Part shown: positions 8,662-17,816 of the stretch, in pieces
Position numbering within the stretch: the stretch's first letter is position 1
Layout of the letters: each line of letters begins with the position of its first letter
Origin: Sphingomonas aerolata
Lineage (GTDB): Bacteria; Pseudomonadota; Alphaproteobacteria; Sphingomonadales; Sphingomonadaceae
Direction: 5' to 3'
DNA: 64,000 bases
Assembly: GCF_003046295.1 (NCBI RefSeq)
Contig: NZ_PZZN01000004.1
Span: forward strand, 42,146 to 106,145
Notes under the pieces: generated by a model
Database searches by the model: none
Seen by the model: the letters and a program-made list of their open reading frames with translations, nothing else
Told to the model about the DNA's origin: nothing
Position numbers and translations under genes: made by a program

Positions 8662-11225
8662 ATGACAAAACACGGCTTGCGTTCGGGATGTGCGCTGATC
8701 GCGCTGGGGATTGCGGCACAGACGCCGGCCTGGGCACAGACGGCGCCATCGGCCCCCGCCGCCACCACCGCGACCGCTGCCGACCCGGCCAGCGACCCGC
8801 GCAGGTTGATCCCGCCCAGGCCGACCCTGCCCAAACCGACCCCGTCGCCGGCACCGACATCATCGTCACCGGCTCGGCACGCGAGCAGCGTCGCTTCGAT
8901 GTCTCCTATGCGGTCAACTCGCTCAGCAACGCCGACATCCAGAAGCTCGCGCCGCTCAACTTCGCCGATCTGCTCGGCAAGCTGCCGGGGTTCGCGGTCG
9001 AGAACACCGGTGGCGAGGTCCAGAACATCATCCGGCTGCGCGGTCTGCCCAGCGACGGCGGCCTCGTCACGTTCCAGCAGGACGGCCTCCCGCTGTTCCA
9101 TGAGAATGACGGCAACTTCTTCCGCGGCGACAGCCTCAACCGCTTCGACCTGATGACGCAGCGCGTCGAGGTCGTGCGCGGCGGCCCCGCCCCCGTCTAT
9201 GCGAGCTATGCAGCCGCGATCGTCAACAATATCACCGTCTCGGGCACCGACACGGTGCGCGGCAAGGCACAACTCACGCTCGGCGACACCGGCCTCTACC
9301 GGATCGACGGCTATCAGGCCGGGCCGATCGACGATTCGACCTATTACGCGATCGGCGGCTTCCTCCGCCGCCACGACGGCTATCGCGACAACGGCTTCCC
9401 CAACGACCGCGGCGGCCAGGTCCGCGCCAACATCAAGCATGACTTCTCGAACGGGTCGCTGCGCGTGTCGGGCAATTACCTGAACGACCACAACGTCTTC
9501 TACCTGCCGATCCCGACCGCCGACCCGCGCGATCCGTCCAAGTCGCTCAACCAGTATATCGACTTCTTCAGCGGCACGATGAACTCGCCCACGCTGCGCG
9601 ACGCGACGATCCGCTACCGCGAGGCCGATGGCACGACGCGCAATGTCGGCGCCGATCTCGGCAATGGCCGCCATACGCAGTTCGGCAATGTCGGCGTTCA
9701 GTATGACGCCGATTATGACGGCTGGAAGGTCGCCGCCAAGGGCGGGGTCAGCATCGGCAAGCTCCACTTCAACGCGCTCTATTCGACTAGCAACCCGTCC
9801 GATGCCACCGCCTTTGCGGGCAGCTATCTGACCGCCGCGCGCACAGCCTTCGGCGCGGGCGTCACCCGCCTCGGCTATGCGATCGCCGGCACCGACGGCG
9901 CCGAGGTCTATGACCCCAATGCAGCCTCCGGCCTGGTCGTCCCCGCGCAGTTCCGCGACGTCACGTCGAAATTCTACTCGACCCAGGGCGATCTCAGCGT
10001 CACCCGATCGATCGCAACCGGCTTCGGCACGCATGACCTGCGCGTCGGCGTCTATGGCAGCCTGTACGGCGAAACCAACGAGGTCGCCTCTCAGGACTAT
10101 CTGCTCGAGGTCCGCGGCAAGCCGCGCACGCTCGACCTGATCGCCTATAACGCCGCCGGCCAGGCGCTTGGTTCGGTGACCGACAATGGCGTGCTGCGCT
10201 ATACGACCACGCTCAACCGCGGCAACACCGACGCGTCGATGTATGCCTTCTACGCCAACGACACCTGGGAACTGACCCCGGGGCTGAAGATCGACGGCGG
10301 CATCCGTCACGAACGCTACAGCTTCGACGGCTATGCCTTTGCGACGACCTCGGCCAATCTCGGCGACCCGACGACGCTCGCCGACAATGCCGTGCGCGCC
10401 TTTACCGGCCAGATCATCCGCTCCTCGCTCGCGCCCGACATCACCAACTGGACCGCGGGCATCAACTACGACGTCACCCGCCATCTCGGCGCCTATGCGC
10501 GCGCCTCGCATCTAGAAACCCCGCCCTCGACGCAGGTCACCTATCAGATCAACCCGACGATCCTGACGCCCAAGGCCAACCAGTATGAGGTCGGGCTGAA
10601 GGCCGCGTTCGGCCGGTCCTATCTCTATGTCATCGGCTTCTACACGCGCTACGACCCGCTCAACGCCTCGTTCGTCGCGCTCGACCCGGTCACCGGCCGC
10701 AACGACCAGTCGGTCCCGTTCGTCGGCAAGGCGGACATCAAGGGGATCGAGATCGACGGCAATCTCGCGCTGCCCTACGGCTTTGCGGTCACCGGCGCGC
10801 TCACGGTCAGCGATCCCAAGTACAAGAGCCTCGTCAACGCGAACGGCGCCAGCGCGGGCGATGTCGAGGGCAACCAGCTCGTCCGCGAGCCCAAGGTCTA
10901 TGGCAATATCCGCCCCTCGGTCGATTTCGACATCGCCGGCAATGCGGTCCAGCTCTATGGTCGCTACGAATATGTCGGGAAACGCTATGTCGATTTCTTC
11001 AACAACACCGCGCTGCCCGCCTATGGGACGGTCGGCGCGGGCATCACGCTGACGCGCGACACGTGGCAGATGCAGGTCGTCGGCGACAACATCTTCAATG
11101 CGAAGGGCCTGACCGAGGGCAATACGCGCACCGACCAGCTCAGCGGCCAGGGCACCGCGGACGCGATCTACGGCCGTCCGATCTTCGGGCGCAACGTCCG
11201 CCTCGTGGTCAGCAAGTCCTGGTGA
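8662..11225 (+). pseudogene. TonB-dependent receptor with a 1-nt frameshift after the signal peptide
   Basis: The signal peptide (MTKHGLRSGCALIALGIAAQ to WAQ) with ribosome binding site GGGAGA starts at 8662. Its reading frame runs out into nonsense near 8800, whereas the plug and barrel (DIIVTGSAREQ onward, to the terminal KSW) lie in the frame one base back. The switch point is about 8799-8801, where loss of one base would explain the change. It falls just before 15-nt repeats encoding VDPAQ, ADPAQ and TDP. After the switch the frame is open for about 2.4 kb with all expected receptor features, so this is either a very recent mutation or an assembly/sequencing error. A GTG at 8592 opens the downstream frame but lies inside the operator and gives no signal peptide. 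The substrate is unknown. The gene pairs with a ROK repressor and a YdcF-like protein. Confidence 0.8.
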
Positions 11226-12451
11226 CCGGCCTGCGGATGATCCTCGCGGTGGCGCTGGCGGGCACCTCATCGGTACCGCTCGGCGCGCAGGGACCGGCGC
11301 CGGCAACGACCGGGCAGGTCGGGGCAGTCGGGCAATCCCCCGATGCCCCGATCGACGGACTCTCGCAGCGCCTGTTTCCCCGGCTCGTCGCGTTGCGCAC
11401 GACGCCGGGCTGGGCGCAGGCGCTCGACCGCGACCCGGCGATGCGCACCCTGCAGGCTGCGCGCACCGCGCGGCGCGCGGCATGCGGTACCACAGCCGCC
11501 TGCACGATCGAGGCGGCGATCTGGACGACCGAGGATCGCACCACGCTCGCCGCGATCCTCGACCGGCTCGCGGGCACGCGCGGGCTGCCGCCGCTCGCGG
11601 CGAACGCGGATCTCGCACCGGTCGCGGCGATCGATGCCGAACTCGACGGGCTCAACGCGGTGCTGCGCGTCTACGGGCTCGGCCATCCGTCACGCTATCC
11701 GGCGATCGACGGCCCCGTCTTCACCCCCGCAGTCCCGTATTTCGCCGACGGAGTCGCGGTCGGCATCGAGTTCGCCCACGCCGCCTCGGGCGCCGCACCC
11801 GACACGCTCGACGGCAGCGTCGCGCTCGCGCTCGCGCTGCTCGATGGCAACGAGGCGACCGCGGCGACGCTGTTCGAACCGCTCGACGACCGCGAGAATG
11901 CCGGCGCCCGCGCCGCGGCCGCCCGCACCGACTGGGCCGCCTTCCGCTATACCGCGCTGATCGTCCCCGGCGTCGGGCCGGAGGACGGCGCCACACGGCT
12001 CAGCCCGCGCAGCAAGCTCCACGCGCTGCTCGCCGCGCAACGCTATCGCCAGGGGCTCGCCCCGTTCATCCTCGTCTCGGGCAGCGCGGTCCACCCGCGC
12101 GGCACCCGCTTCGTCGAAGCCGTCGAGATCCGCCGCGCGCTGATCGAGCGCTACGCGGTCCCCGCCGATCGCATCATCCTCGAACCCTATGCGCGGCACA
12201 CGACGACCAATCTGCGCAACGCCACGCGGCGGATGGCCGCGCTCGGCATCCCGCTCGACCGGCCGACGCTGATCGTCACCGACGCGCAGCAGAGCGCCTA
12301 TATCGAAAGCCCGACCTTCACCACGCGCAACACCGCCGAGCTCGGCTACATGCCCGGCACGATCGGCCGGCGGCTGTCCGTCTACGACCTCGAATTCCGC
12401 CCATCGCGCCAGTCGCTCCGCCAGGATCCCCGCGATCCGCTCGACCCATGA
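11222..12451 (+). CDS. YdcF/DUF218 (ElyC/SanA-type) protein, exported
   Basis: A protein of 409 residues starting at a GTG that overlaps the TBDR stop (GTGA). A signal-like segment (MILAVALAGTSSVPLGAQ) indicates export. The C-terminal half carries the DUF218 fold signatures: IVPGVGPEDG, LSPRSKLHALLAAQRY, ILVSGSAVHPRGT, VPADRIILEPYARHTTTNLRNA and LIVTDAQQS. E. coli members (ElyC, SanA, YdcF) are linked to envelope maintenance, but the biochemistry is unsettled. The N-terminal half (about 30-240) has no family I recognise and is alpha-helical, Ala/Arg-rich. Translational coupling to a receptor gene suggests a role in the same uptake locus. An alternative start is the ATG at 11237. Confidence 0.8.
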   Translation: MTGLRMILAVALAGTSSVPLGAQGPAPATTGQVGAVGQSPDAPIDGLSQRLFPRLVALRTTPGWAQALDRDPAMRTLQAARTARRAACGTTAACTIEAAIWTTEDRTTLAAILDRLAGTRGLPPLAANADLAPVAAIDAELDGLNAVLRVYGLGHPSRYPAIDGPVFTPAVPYFADGVAVGIEFAHAASGAAPDTLDGSVALALALLDGNEATAATLFEPLDDRENAGARAAAARTDWAAFRYTALIVPGVGPEDGATRLSPRSKLHALLAAQRYRQGLAPFILVSGSAVHPRGTRFVEAVEIRRALIERYAVPADRIILEPYARHTTTNLRNATRRMAALGIPLDRPTLIVTDAQQSAYIESPTFTTRNTAELGYMPGTIGRRLSVYDLEFRPSRQSLRQDPRDPLDP

Positions 12452-12490
12452 CCAATGTCCTTCAGCGGTCAGACCCCGCAAACACAAACG

Positions 12491-12543
12491 CCCCAACCCC
12501 ACCACGAACCCCCACCCCGGCGAAGGCCGGGGCCCAGTTGGGG
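12491..12543. repeat. REP-like intergenic palindrome
   Basis: An inner hairpin CCCCGGC-GAAG-GCCGGGG (12515-12532) is nested between outer arms CCCCAAC (12491-12497) and GTTGGGG (12537-12543). It is followed by a CCCAG-type tail common in dispersed sphingomonad intergenic repeats (recalled, not searched). It lies between the YdcF gene and the GH92/TspO scar. Only one copy is seen in this window. Confidence 0.55.
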
Positions 12544-12595
12544 AACGACACTGATCGGGGACAACGCACGTGCCTACCCGCCATCCCGACCCCGT

Positions 12596-12772
12596 TCCGG
12601 TCGTCACGGTCGAGCCGCATCCTCACCAATCCGCTCCTCCTCACCCTGCTCCTCACCCCCGCCGCCGCCGCATCCGCCCAGGACACCCCCGCCGATCTCG
12701 TCGACCCCTTCGTCGGGACACTCGCCGATTTCGGCCAGCTCACCCCCGCCGCGGTCGCGCCGTTCGGCATGG
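12596..12772 (+). pseudogene. GH92 glycosidase, N-terminal fragment only
   Basis: In this frame a hydrophobic signal-like stretch (LTNPLLLTLLLTPAAAASAQ) is followed by DLVDPFVGT and APFGMV. These are the hallmark N-terminus of GH92 alpha-mannosidases, compare VDPLIGTGG and APFGMVQLSPDT in the intact GH92 gene at 24826. Homology stops at GMV near 12772, where the DNA becomes the C-terminal part of TspO in a different frame. No standard start codon is obvious in frame. This is a remnant, unlikely to be functional. Confidence 0.65.
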
Positions 12773-13123
12773 TCCATCATCCTCGGCCTCGCCGCCTGGT
12801 CCGCGTCGATCGCCTGGACCGCCGCGCCCGACGCCGCGACCCGCGCGGAGGTGGTGACGCTGTTTGCGGTCAACGCGGTCTTCCACCTGCTGTGGAGCCC
12901 GCTCTTCTTCCGCGCCCGGCGCCCCGACTGGGCGCTGATCGAGGTCGTGTTTCTCTGGGCGTCGCTGGTCGCGCTGGTCGTCGGGCTCTGGCCCATCGAC
13001 CGCTTCGCGAGCCTGTTGATCGCGCCCTATCTCTTGTGGGTCAGCTTTGCGGCCTGGCTCAACTGGGCGATCGTGCGGCTGAACCGGCCGTTCGGTCACG
13101 CCGCCCAACGATACCCCGCATGA
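12773..13123 (+). pseudogene. TspO/MBR-family protein, C-terminal fragment
   Basis: The translation from about 12773 (ILGLAAWSASIAW, then LLWSPLFFRARRPDW, LWPIDRFASLLIAPYLLWVSFA and AWLNWAIVRLN) matches the last three to four membrane helices of TspO tryptophan-rich sensory proteins. The first helix and the PPW-type N-terminal segment, roughly 50 residues, are missing. At the junction the sequence is fused out of frame to a GH92 start. An open frame back to ATG 12455 exists, but its upstream part does not look like TspO. Expression of a truncated protein cannot be excluded. Confidence 0.7.
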
Positions 13124-13160
13124 CGAGGATATACGCCACCCCCTGAACGGAGAGCAGATC

Positions 13161-13952
13161 ATGGCCACCCATCCGCACAGCTTCATCGCGCCAGCACCCG
13201 CCATCCCCGAGATCCGCGAGATCGGCACCGCCGACCTTCGCTGGGCCCTCGCCGAGGGGTGGAAGGATTTTCTCGCCAAGCGCGGCGACCTGATCGTGAT
13301 CGGCCTGCTCTATCCGATCGTCTGTCTGGTCGCCGCGGTGGTGACGTACAACGCGCCGCTGCTGCCGCTGTTCTTCCCGCTGGTCGCAGGGCTCTCGATT
13401 CTCGGCCCCGCCGCCGCGTCGGGCTTCTACGAACTCGCGCGCCGCCGCGAAGAGGGGCGCGACTCGAGCTGGTGGCATTTCCTCGATCCGCTCAACGGAC
13501 GCAGCCGCCTGCCGCTCGCGATCCTCACCGCCGGGCTCGCGGCCCTCATGGTCGGGTGGCTGGCGACGGCCTATGCGGTCTATGACCTGACCTTCGGTGC
13601 GACCGCGCCGCTGCGGATCGGCGACGTCGCGGGCCGGCTGTTCACCACGCAGGAGGGGTGGACGCTGATCCTGCTCGGCAATCTGGCGGGCGCGCCGTTC
13701 GCGATCGCCACGCTGGTCTTCGCGCTGGTCGCGTTCCCGATGGTGGTCGATCAGCCGGTCGATGCAGGCCTCGCGCTGCGCACCTCGCTCGCAGCGGCGC
13801 GGCGCAACCCGCGCGCGGTGTTCGGCTGGGGCGCGCGTGTCGCCGGACTGCTGGTCCTCGGGCTGATCCCGCTCGCGATCGGGCTGGCGGTGGTGCTGCC
13901 CTGGCTCGGCTATGCGACCTGGCACCTCTATACGCGTCTGGTCGTCCGCTGA
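13161..13952 (+). CDS. DUF2189 integral membrane protein
   Basis: A protein of 263 residues with about six hydrophobic segments and the family opening LRWALAEGWKDFLAKRGD, followed by IVIGLLYPIV. DUF2189 proteins are predicted inner-membrane proteins of unknown function, common in alphaproteobacteria and sometimes near respiratory or tspO genes. The start is supported by GGAGA eight bases upstream. It stands between the TspO fragment and the convergent GH92 gene, so it may once have been co-transcribed with tspO. It ends before a strong hairpin. Confidence 0.82.
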   Translation: MATHPHSFIAPAPAIPEIREIGTADLRWALAEGWKDFLAKRGDLIVIGLLYPIVCLVAAVVTYNAPLLPLFFPLVAGLSILGPAAASGFYELARRREEGRDSSWWHFLDPLNGRSRLPLAILTAGLAALMVGWLATAYAVYDLTFGATAPLRIGDVAGRLFTTQEGWTLILLGNLAGAPFAIATLVFALVAFPMVVDQPVDAGLALRTSLAAARRNPRAVFGWGARVAGLLVLGLIPLAIGLAVVLPWLGYATWHLYTRLVVR

Positions 13953-13961
13953 CGCACCCCC

Positions 13962-13997
13962 GCGCCGCGCCCGGTGCAGCAGCACCCGGCGCGGCGC
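13962..13997. terminator. Bidirectional terminator-like hairpin
   Basis: Arms 13962-13977 and 13982-13997 pair at 15 of 16 positions around an AGCA loop, between the convergent DUF2189 and GH92 stop codons. No T-tract follows, so termination may be structure- or Rho-assisted. Confidence 0.6.
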
Positions 13998-14005
13998 GGT
14001 CGCCC

Positions 14006-16348
14006 TCAAGCCCGCGTCGGGCGCGGCCCGGGGTGATAGGATGGCGGACGATCCGCCTTCGCCGTGCCGAAGCGTGACGGCTTGTCCCCCATCACGAAGG
14101 CGAGCTCGCCACCCCGGGCGAGATCCGCATGCCCGATCCAGTTCTTCGTCCAGGGCTTGCCGTTCCACCGCACCGACTGGACATAGGGCGCCTGCGGACC
14201 ATTGCCCGACGCGGTGATCCTGAGCGTCTTGCCACCGCCCAGCGCGACCTCCGCGGCATCGAACAACGGCGAGCCGAACACATAGACCGCGCTGACCGGA
14301 TCGACCGGGTAGAGGCCGAGCGCTGAGAAGATGAACCACGCGCTCGTCTGCCCGCAATCGTCATTGCCGATGACGCCGTCGGGATCCGCCTTGTACATCT
14401 CGGTGCACAGCCGCCGCACCATCGCCTGCGTCTTCCACGGCGCACCGGCATAGGCATACATATACGCGGCATGCTGGTCGGGTTCGTTGCCATGCGCATA
14501 TTGGCCGACCAGCCCCGAAATGTCGGGCGGCGCATTCTTGGGTAATGTCGACGGCGCGACGAACAGCGCGTCGAGCTTCTTCACGAACCCGGCATCGCCG
14601 CCGAACAGGTCGATCAGTCCATAGATGTCGTGCTGGTTGAGGAAGGTCGCCTGCCAGCCATTCGCCTCGGTATAGTCGCGGTGCTTGTCGGGGTTGTGGC
14701 CGAGCTGGATCGGGTCATAGTCCGCCCACCATGTCCCGTCCGCGAAGCGCGGCCGGGCAAAGCCGATCTTCGGATCGATGACGTTGCGATAGTTGAGGCT
14801 GCGCTTGCGCAACGCCTGCGCGTCGGCGGAGGCGCCCGCCGCGTCCGCGAGCACCGCCATCGCCCAGTCGTCATACGCATATTCCTGCGTCCGGCTGACC
14901 GACTCCCAGACCTTGTCGGCGGGGATGAAGCCGAGGTCGTAATAATAGCCGCGGCCGAGCGTGCTCTCCAGATCGCGGAAGCTGCGGTCGAACGCACGGC
15001 GGCGGATCTGCGGCCAGGCGGCGGCATAGTCCGCCTTCACGCCCTTCACGCACGCTTCCGCGAGCACCGACACCGAATGCCAGCCGATCATGCAGGCGGT
15101 CTCGACACCCTGGAGCGGCCAGACCGGCGAACCCGCCGGGCTCTGGATCGTCTGGCGGACCAGATCGCGCGTGAACTGCGCGGCCTTGTCGGGCTGGACC
15201 AGATTGAGCAGCGGGTGCAGCGCGCGATACGTGTCCCACAGCGAATAGGTGCTGTACGCGGTGTCGCCCGCCGCCGCTGTGTGCACCTTGCGGTCGAGCC
15301 CGACATAGCGGCCGTCGCGGTCGGTGAAGAGCGTGGGCGACAGGAACGTGTGGTACAGCGCGCTCGCCATGATCGTGCGTTGCTCGGGCGTGCCGCCCTC
15401 GACACGGATACAGTCGAGCTGCGTCTGCCAGGTCCGCGCCGCCGCGCGCCGGACGCTGTCGAACTGCCAGCCCGGGGCCTCGCCCGCCAGCGCGGCCTTG
15501 GCGCCCGCGACGTCGACCGCGGAGATGCCCGTCTTGATCAGGATCGGTTCGCCGCCCGCCTGGTCGAAGAACAGCGCGACCTTCAGCCGGTTGCCGGTGA
15601 TCGCCTTCGCGCCCGCGGGTGCCGGCGTGTCGTCGTCGCCGAAGAATTCGACGCGGTCGGGGCGACGCGACAGTTGCATCGCGAAATGGATCCGCCGGCC
15701 CTTGGCCCAGCGGTGGACGCGGCGGCTGCCGGTCAGCATCCCGTCGGGCGACAGCGCCAGCGACGCCTCGTCGATCAGCACACCCTTGTCCCAGACGTCG
15801 AGGATCATGTGCGCGAAGTCGACCAGGATGTGCCCCGCGCCCTGCGGGAAGGTATAGCGGTGATGCCCCGTCCGCTCGGTCACGGTCAGCTCGGCGAGCA
15901 CGCCCGATTCGAGCTTCACACGGTAATAGCCGGGCTCGGCCAGCTCGTCGGAGAAGCGCTGGCGATAGCCGTCCTGCGGCTTGTCGAGCGCACCGGGTTT
16001 GAGCTTCAGCGGTCCGCGCGTCGGCACGACGAGCACGTCGAGCATGTCGCCGATCCCCGTCCCCGATAGATGCGTGTGACTGAACCCCATGATCGAGCCG
16101 TCGTCCTGGTGATAGCCCGAGCACGCGTCCCAGCGGCTGTTGTCGGTGTCGGGGCCGAGCTGGACCATCCCGAACGGCAGCGACGGCCCGGGATAGGTGT
16201 GGCCGTGACCGCCCGTGCCGATGAACAGATCGGGCTTACCCGCGGTCGGGCGCTGGCCCTGCGCGGTGGCAGCGGCGGCGGGCAGCACGCCCGCAAGGCC
16301 GGCAAGCCCGGTGGTGGCAAGCACCTGGCGGCGGTTGGCGGTGGTCAT
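14006..16348 (-). CDS. GH92 alpha-mannosidase, Tat-exported
   Basis: A 780-residue exo-acting, calcium-dependent inverting alpha-mannosidase family member. It has a twin-arginine type signal (NRRQVLATTGLAGLAG), then LFIGTGGHGHTYPG and PFGMVQLGPDT in the N-terminal lectin-like domain. The alpha-toroid carries YTEANGWQ (expected catalytic acid region), HGNEPDQHAAYMYAYAGAPWKTQ and GNDDCGQTSAW (expected base region). The start at 16348 is preferred over 16369 because GGGAGAG lies just upstream of it. It is the last gene of the TBDR-GH43-GH92-GH125-GH92 run, 22 bp after GH125. Periplasmic trimming of alpha-1,2- or alpha-1,3-mannose is likely; linkage specificity is not readable. Confidence 0.92.
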   Translation of the reverse strand: MTTANRRQVLATTGLAGLAGVLPAAAATAQGQRPTAGKPDLFIGTGGHGHTYPGPSLPFGMVQLGPDTDNSRWDACSGYHQDDGSIMGFSHTHLSGTGIGDMLDVLVVPTRGPLKLKPGALDKPQDGYRQRFSDELAEPGYYRVKLESGVLAELTVTERTGHHRYTFPQGAGHILVDFAHMILDVWDKGVLIDEASLALSPDGMLTGSRRVHRWAKGRRIHFAMQLSRRPDRVEFFGDDDTPAPAGAKAITGNRLKVALFFDQAGGEPILIKTGISAVDVAGAKAALAGEAPGWQFDSVRRAAARTWQTQLDCIRVEGGTPEQRTIMASALYHTFLSPTLFTDRDGRYVGLDRKVHTAAAGDTAYSTYSLWDTYRALHPLLNLVQPDKAAQFTRDLVRQTIQSPAGSPVWPLQGVETACMIGWHSVSVLAEACVKGVKADYAAAWPQIRRRAFDRSFRDLESTLGRGYYYDLGFIPADKVWESVSRTQEYAYDDWAMAVLADAAGASADAQALRKRSLNYRNVIDPKIGFARPRFADGTWWADYDPIQLGHNPDKHRDYTEANGWQATFLNQHDIYGLIDLFGGDAGFVKKLDALFVAPSTLPKNAPPDISGLVGQYAHGNEPDQHAAYMYAYAGAPWKTQAMVRRLCTEMYKADPDGVIGNDDCGQTSAWFIFSALGLYPVDPVSAVYVFGSPLFDAAEVALGGGKTLRITASGNGPQAPYVQSVRWNGKPWTKNWIGHADLARGGELAFVMGDKPSRFGTAKADRPPSYHPGPRPTRA

Positions 16349-16370
16349 GTGTCTCTCCCGTGGGTCCATG

Positions 16371-17816
16371 TCAGTAGCGCGCGGCGAGCAAGGCGGGCTT
16401 GCGGCGCTCGAGGTCGAGGATCAGCTCGCCGAACAGCCCGTTGGCCCAGGCGAACCAGCTGCGCGTAAATTTCGTTGGATCATCCTTGTGAAAGGATTCG
16501 TGCATGAAGCCCGTGCCGCCATGCGTCGTCTTCAGCCATGTCAGGCACTGGCGGATGACGGCGTCGTCGTCGCTGTTCATCGCATGCGTGACGATCGACA
16601 TCGGCCAGATCATGTCGAGGCCGATATGCGGCCCGCCGATCCCTTGCGCGGCCTTGCCCGCAAAGAAATAGGGGTTGCGATCGCTCCAGGCGAGCGCGGC
16701 GGTGCGGCGGAACAGCGGGTCGGCGCGGTCCGCCGCGCCGAGCAGCGGCAGGCCCGACAGGCTCGGCACGTTGGCGTCGTCCATGAAGATCGCATTGCCG
16801 AAGCCGTCGACCTCATAGGCCCAGACCTCGCCCCCCTGCCCGTCCGGCATCCGGCCATGCGCGCGCAGCGCCGCCTCGACCTCGGTCGCCAGCGCCTCGC
16901 TGTCCGCCGCGCCCGCGGTATCGCCGCGCGCCTCGCGCTGGACCGTCGCCAGCATGCGCAGCGCCGACACTGCGAACAGGTTGGACGGGATCAGGAAGGG
17001 GTAGAGGCACGCATCGTCCGACGGACGGAACATCGAATGGATCAGCCCGACCTTGCGCGTCGGTGCGCCATAGCCTTCGAACATCAAGGTCTCGGTCGGC
17101 GAGACGTTCAACCGCTGGAAATGATACGGGCCCTTGCCGTCCTTGCGCTGCTGTTCGCGGAAGGTCGCGACCGCGCGGACCATCGCCTGCGCCCACAGGT
17201 CGTCGAACGGCGTCTTGTCGTGCGTCGCGGTCCAGTAACCGTGCGCGAGCCGCATCGGGTAGCAGAGCGAGTCGATCTCCCATTTCCGCTCGGCGACGCC
17301 CGGCTTCATCTCGGTCTGGTCGGTCCGCGCGCCCAGGTTCGATTTCGCGGTCGGGTCGTCCATGAACGCGTTGGCGTACGGGTCGATCAGGATACAGCGC
17401 GCCTGCCGAGCGATCAGCCCGACAAAGACCCGGCGCAGGCCTGCGTCCTTGGGTGCGAGATGGACATAGGTCTGCATCTGCGCCGAGCTGTCGCGCAGCC
17501 ACAGCGCCTCGATATCGCCGGTGATGACGAACGCGTCGGGCTTGCCGTCGACCATGCCCAGCCGGACCGTGGTGTCGAGCGTGTTGGGGTAGCAATTCTC
17601 GAACAGCCAGGCGAGTTCGGGGTCGGCGATCTTCGCCTTCACGCGCGCGATCTCGGCCTCGACCGCGGCGCTGACGAAGCGACGCTCGCCACGCGGCGGG
17701 CGCTTGCTCGCCAGCGGCGCGGCGATCGCCCCACCGGGTAGCGCCGCCGTCAGTGCGAGCGCCGCCGCGCCGGTCATCACGTCGCGGCGGCGGGGGGTGA
17801 AGCGCGCGCCGCTCAT
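16371..17816 (-). CDS. GH125 exo-alpha-1,6-mannosidase (DUF1237)
   Basis: A 481-residue enzyme with signal-like N-terminus (RRRDVMTGAAALALTAALPG, a possible Tat signal) and GH125 signatures: IEALWLRDSSAQMQTYVHLA near the N-terminal third, VKLEIDSL-type segment KWEIDSLCYPMRLAHGYW, and GIGGPHIG followed by IWPMSI. Characterised GH125 enzymes remove alpha-1,6-linked mannose from N-glycan cores and mannan backbones. The ATG at 17816 overlaps the upstream GH92 stop (ATGA), so translation is coupled. The longer frame to 17945 runs inside that GH92 gene and is rejected. Together with two GH92 neighbours it points to exo-degradation of branched alpha-mannosides. Confidence 0.92.
   Translation of the reverse strand: MSGARFTPRRRDVMTGAAALALTAALPGGAIAAPLASKRPPRGERRFVSAAVEAEIARVKAKIADPELAWLFENCYPNTLDTTVRLGMVDGKPDAFVITGDIEALWLRDSSAQMQTYVHLAPKDAGLRRVFVGLIARQARCILIDPYANAFMDDPTAKSNLGARTDQTEMKPGVAERKWEIDSLCYPMRLAHGYWTATHDKTPFDDLWAQAMVRAVATFREQQRKDGKGPYHFQRLNVSPTETLMFEGYGAPTRKVGLIHSMFRPSDDACLYPFLIPSNLFAVSALRMLATVQREARGDTAGAADSEALATEVEAALRAHGRMPDGQGGEVWAYEVDGFGNAIFMDDANVPSLSGLPLLGAADRADPLFRRTAALAWSDRNPYFFAGKAAQGIGGPHIGLDMIWPMSIVTHAMNSDDDAVIRQCLTWLKTTHGGTGFMHESFHKDDPTKFTRSWFAWANGLFGELILDLERRKPALLAARY

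Larger units (their letters stand above)
12452..13160. other. Gene-poor interval: REP-like repeat plus deletion scar
   Basis: No intact gene is visible. The interval holds the REP-like palindrome, a 5' fragment of a GH92 gene and a 3' fragment of a tspO gene, joined near 12772. An open frame from 12455 reads through the second fragment, but its first 100 or so residues are low-complexity Pro/Ser/Arg shadow sequence. Confidence 0.7.

Noticed and set aside
12515..12532. CRISPR-like repeat
   Set aside because: Only a single palindrome is present, with no spacers or cas genes.
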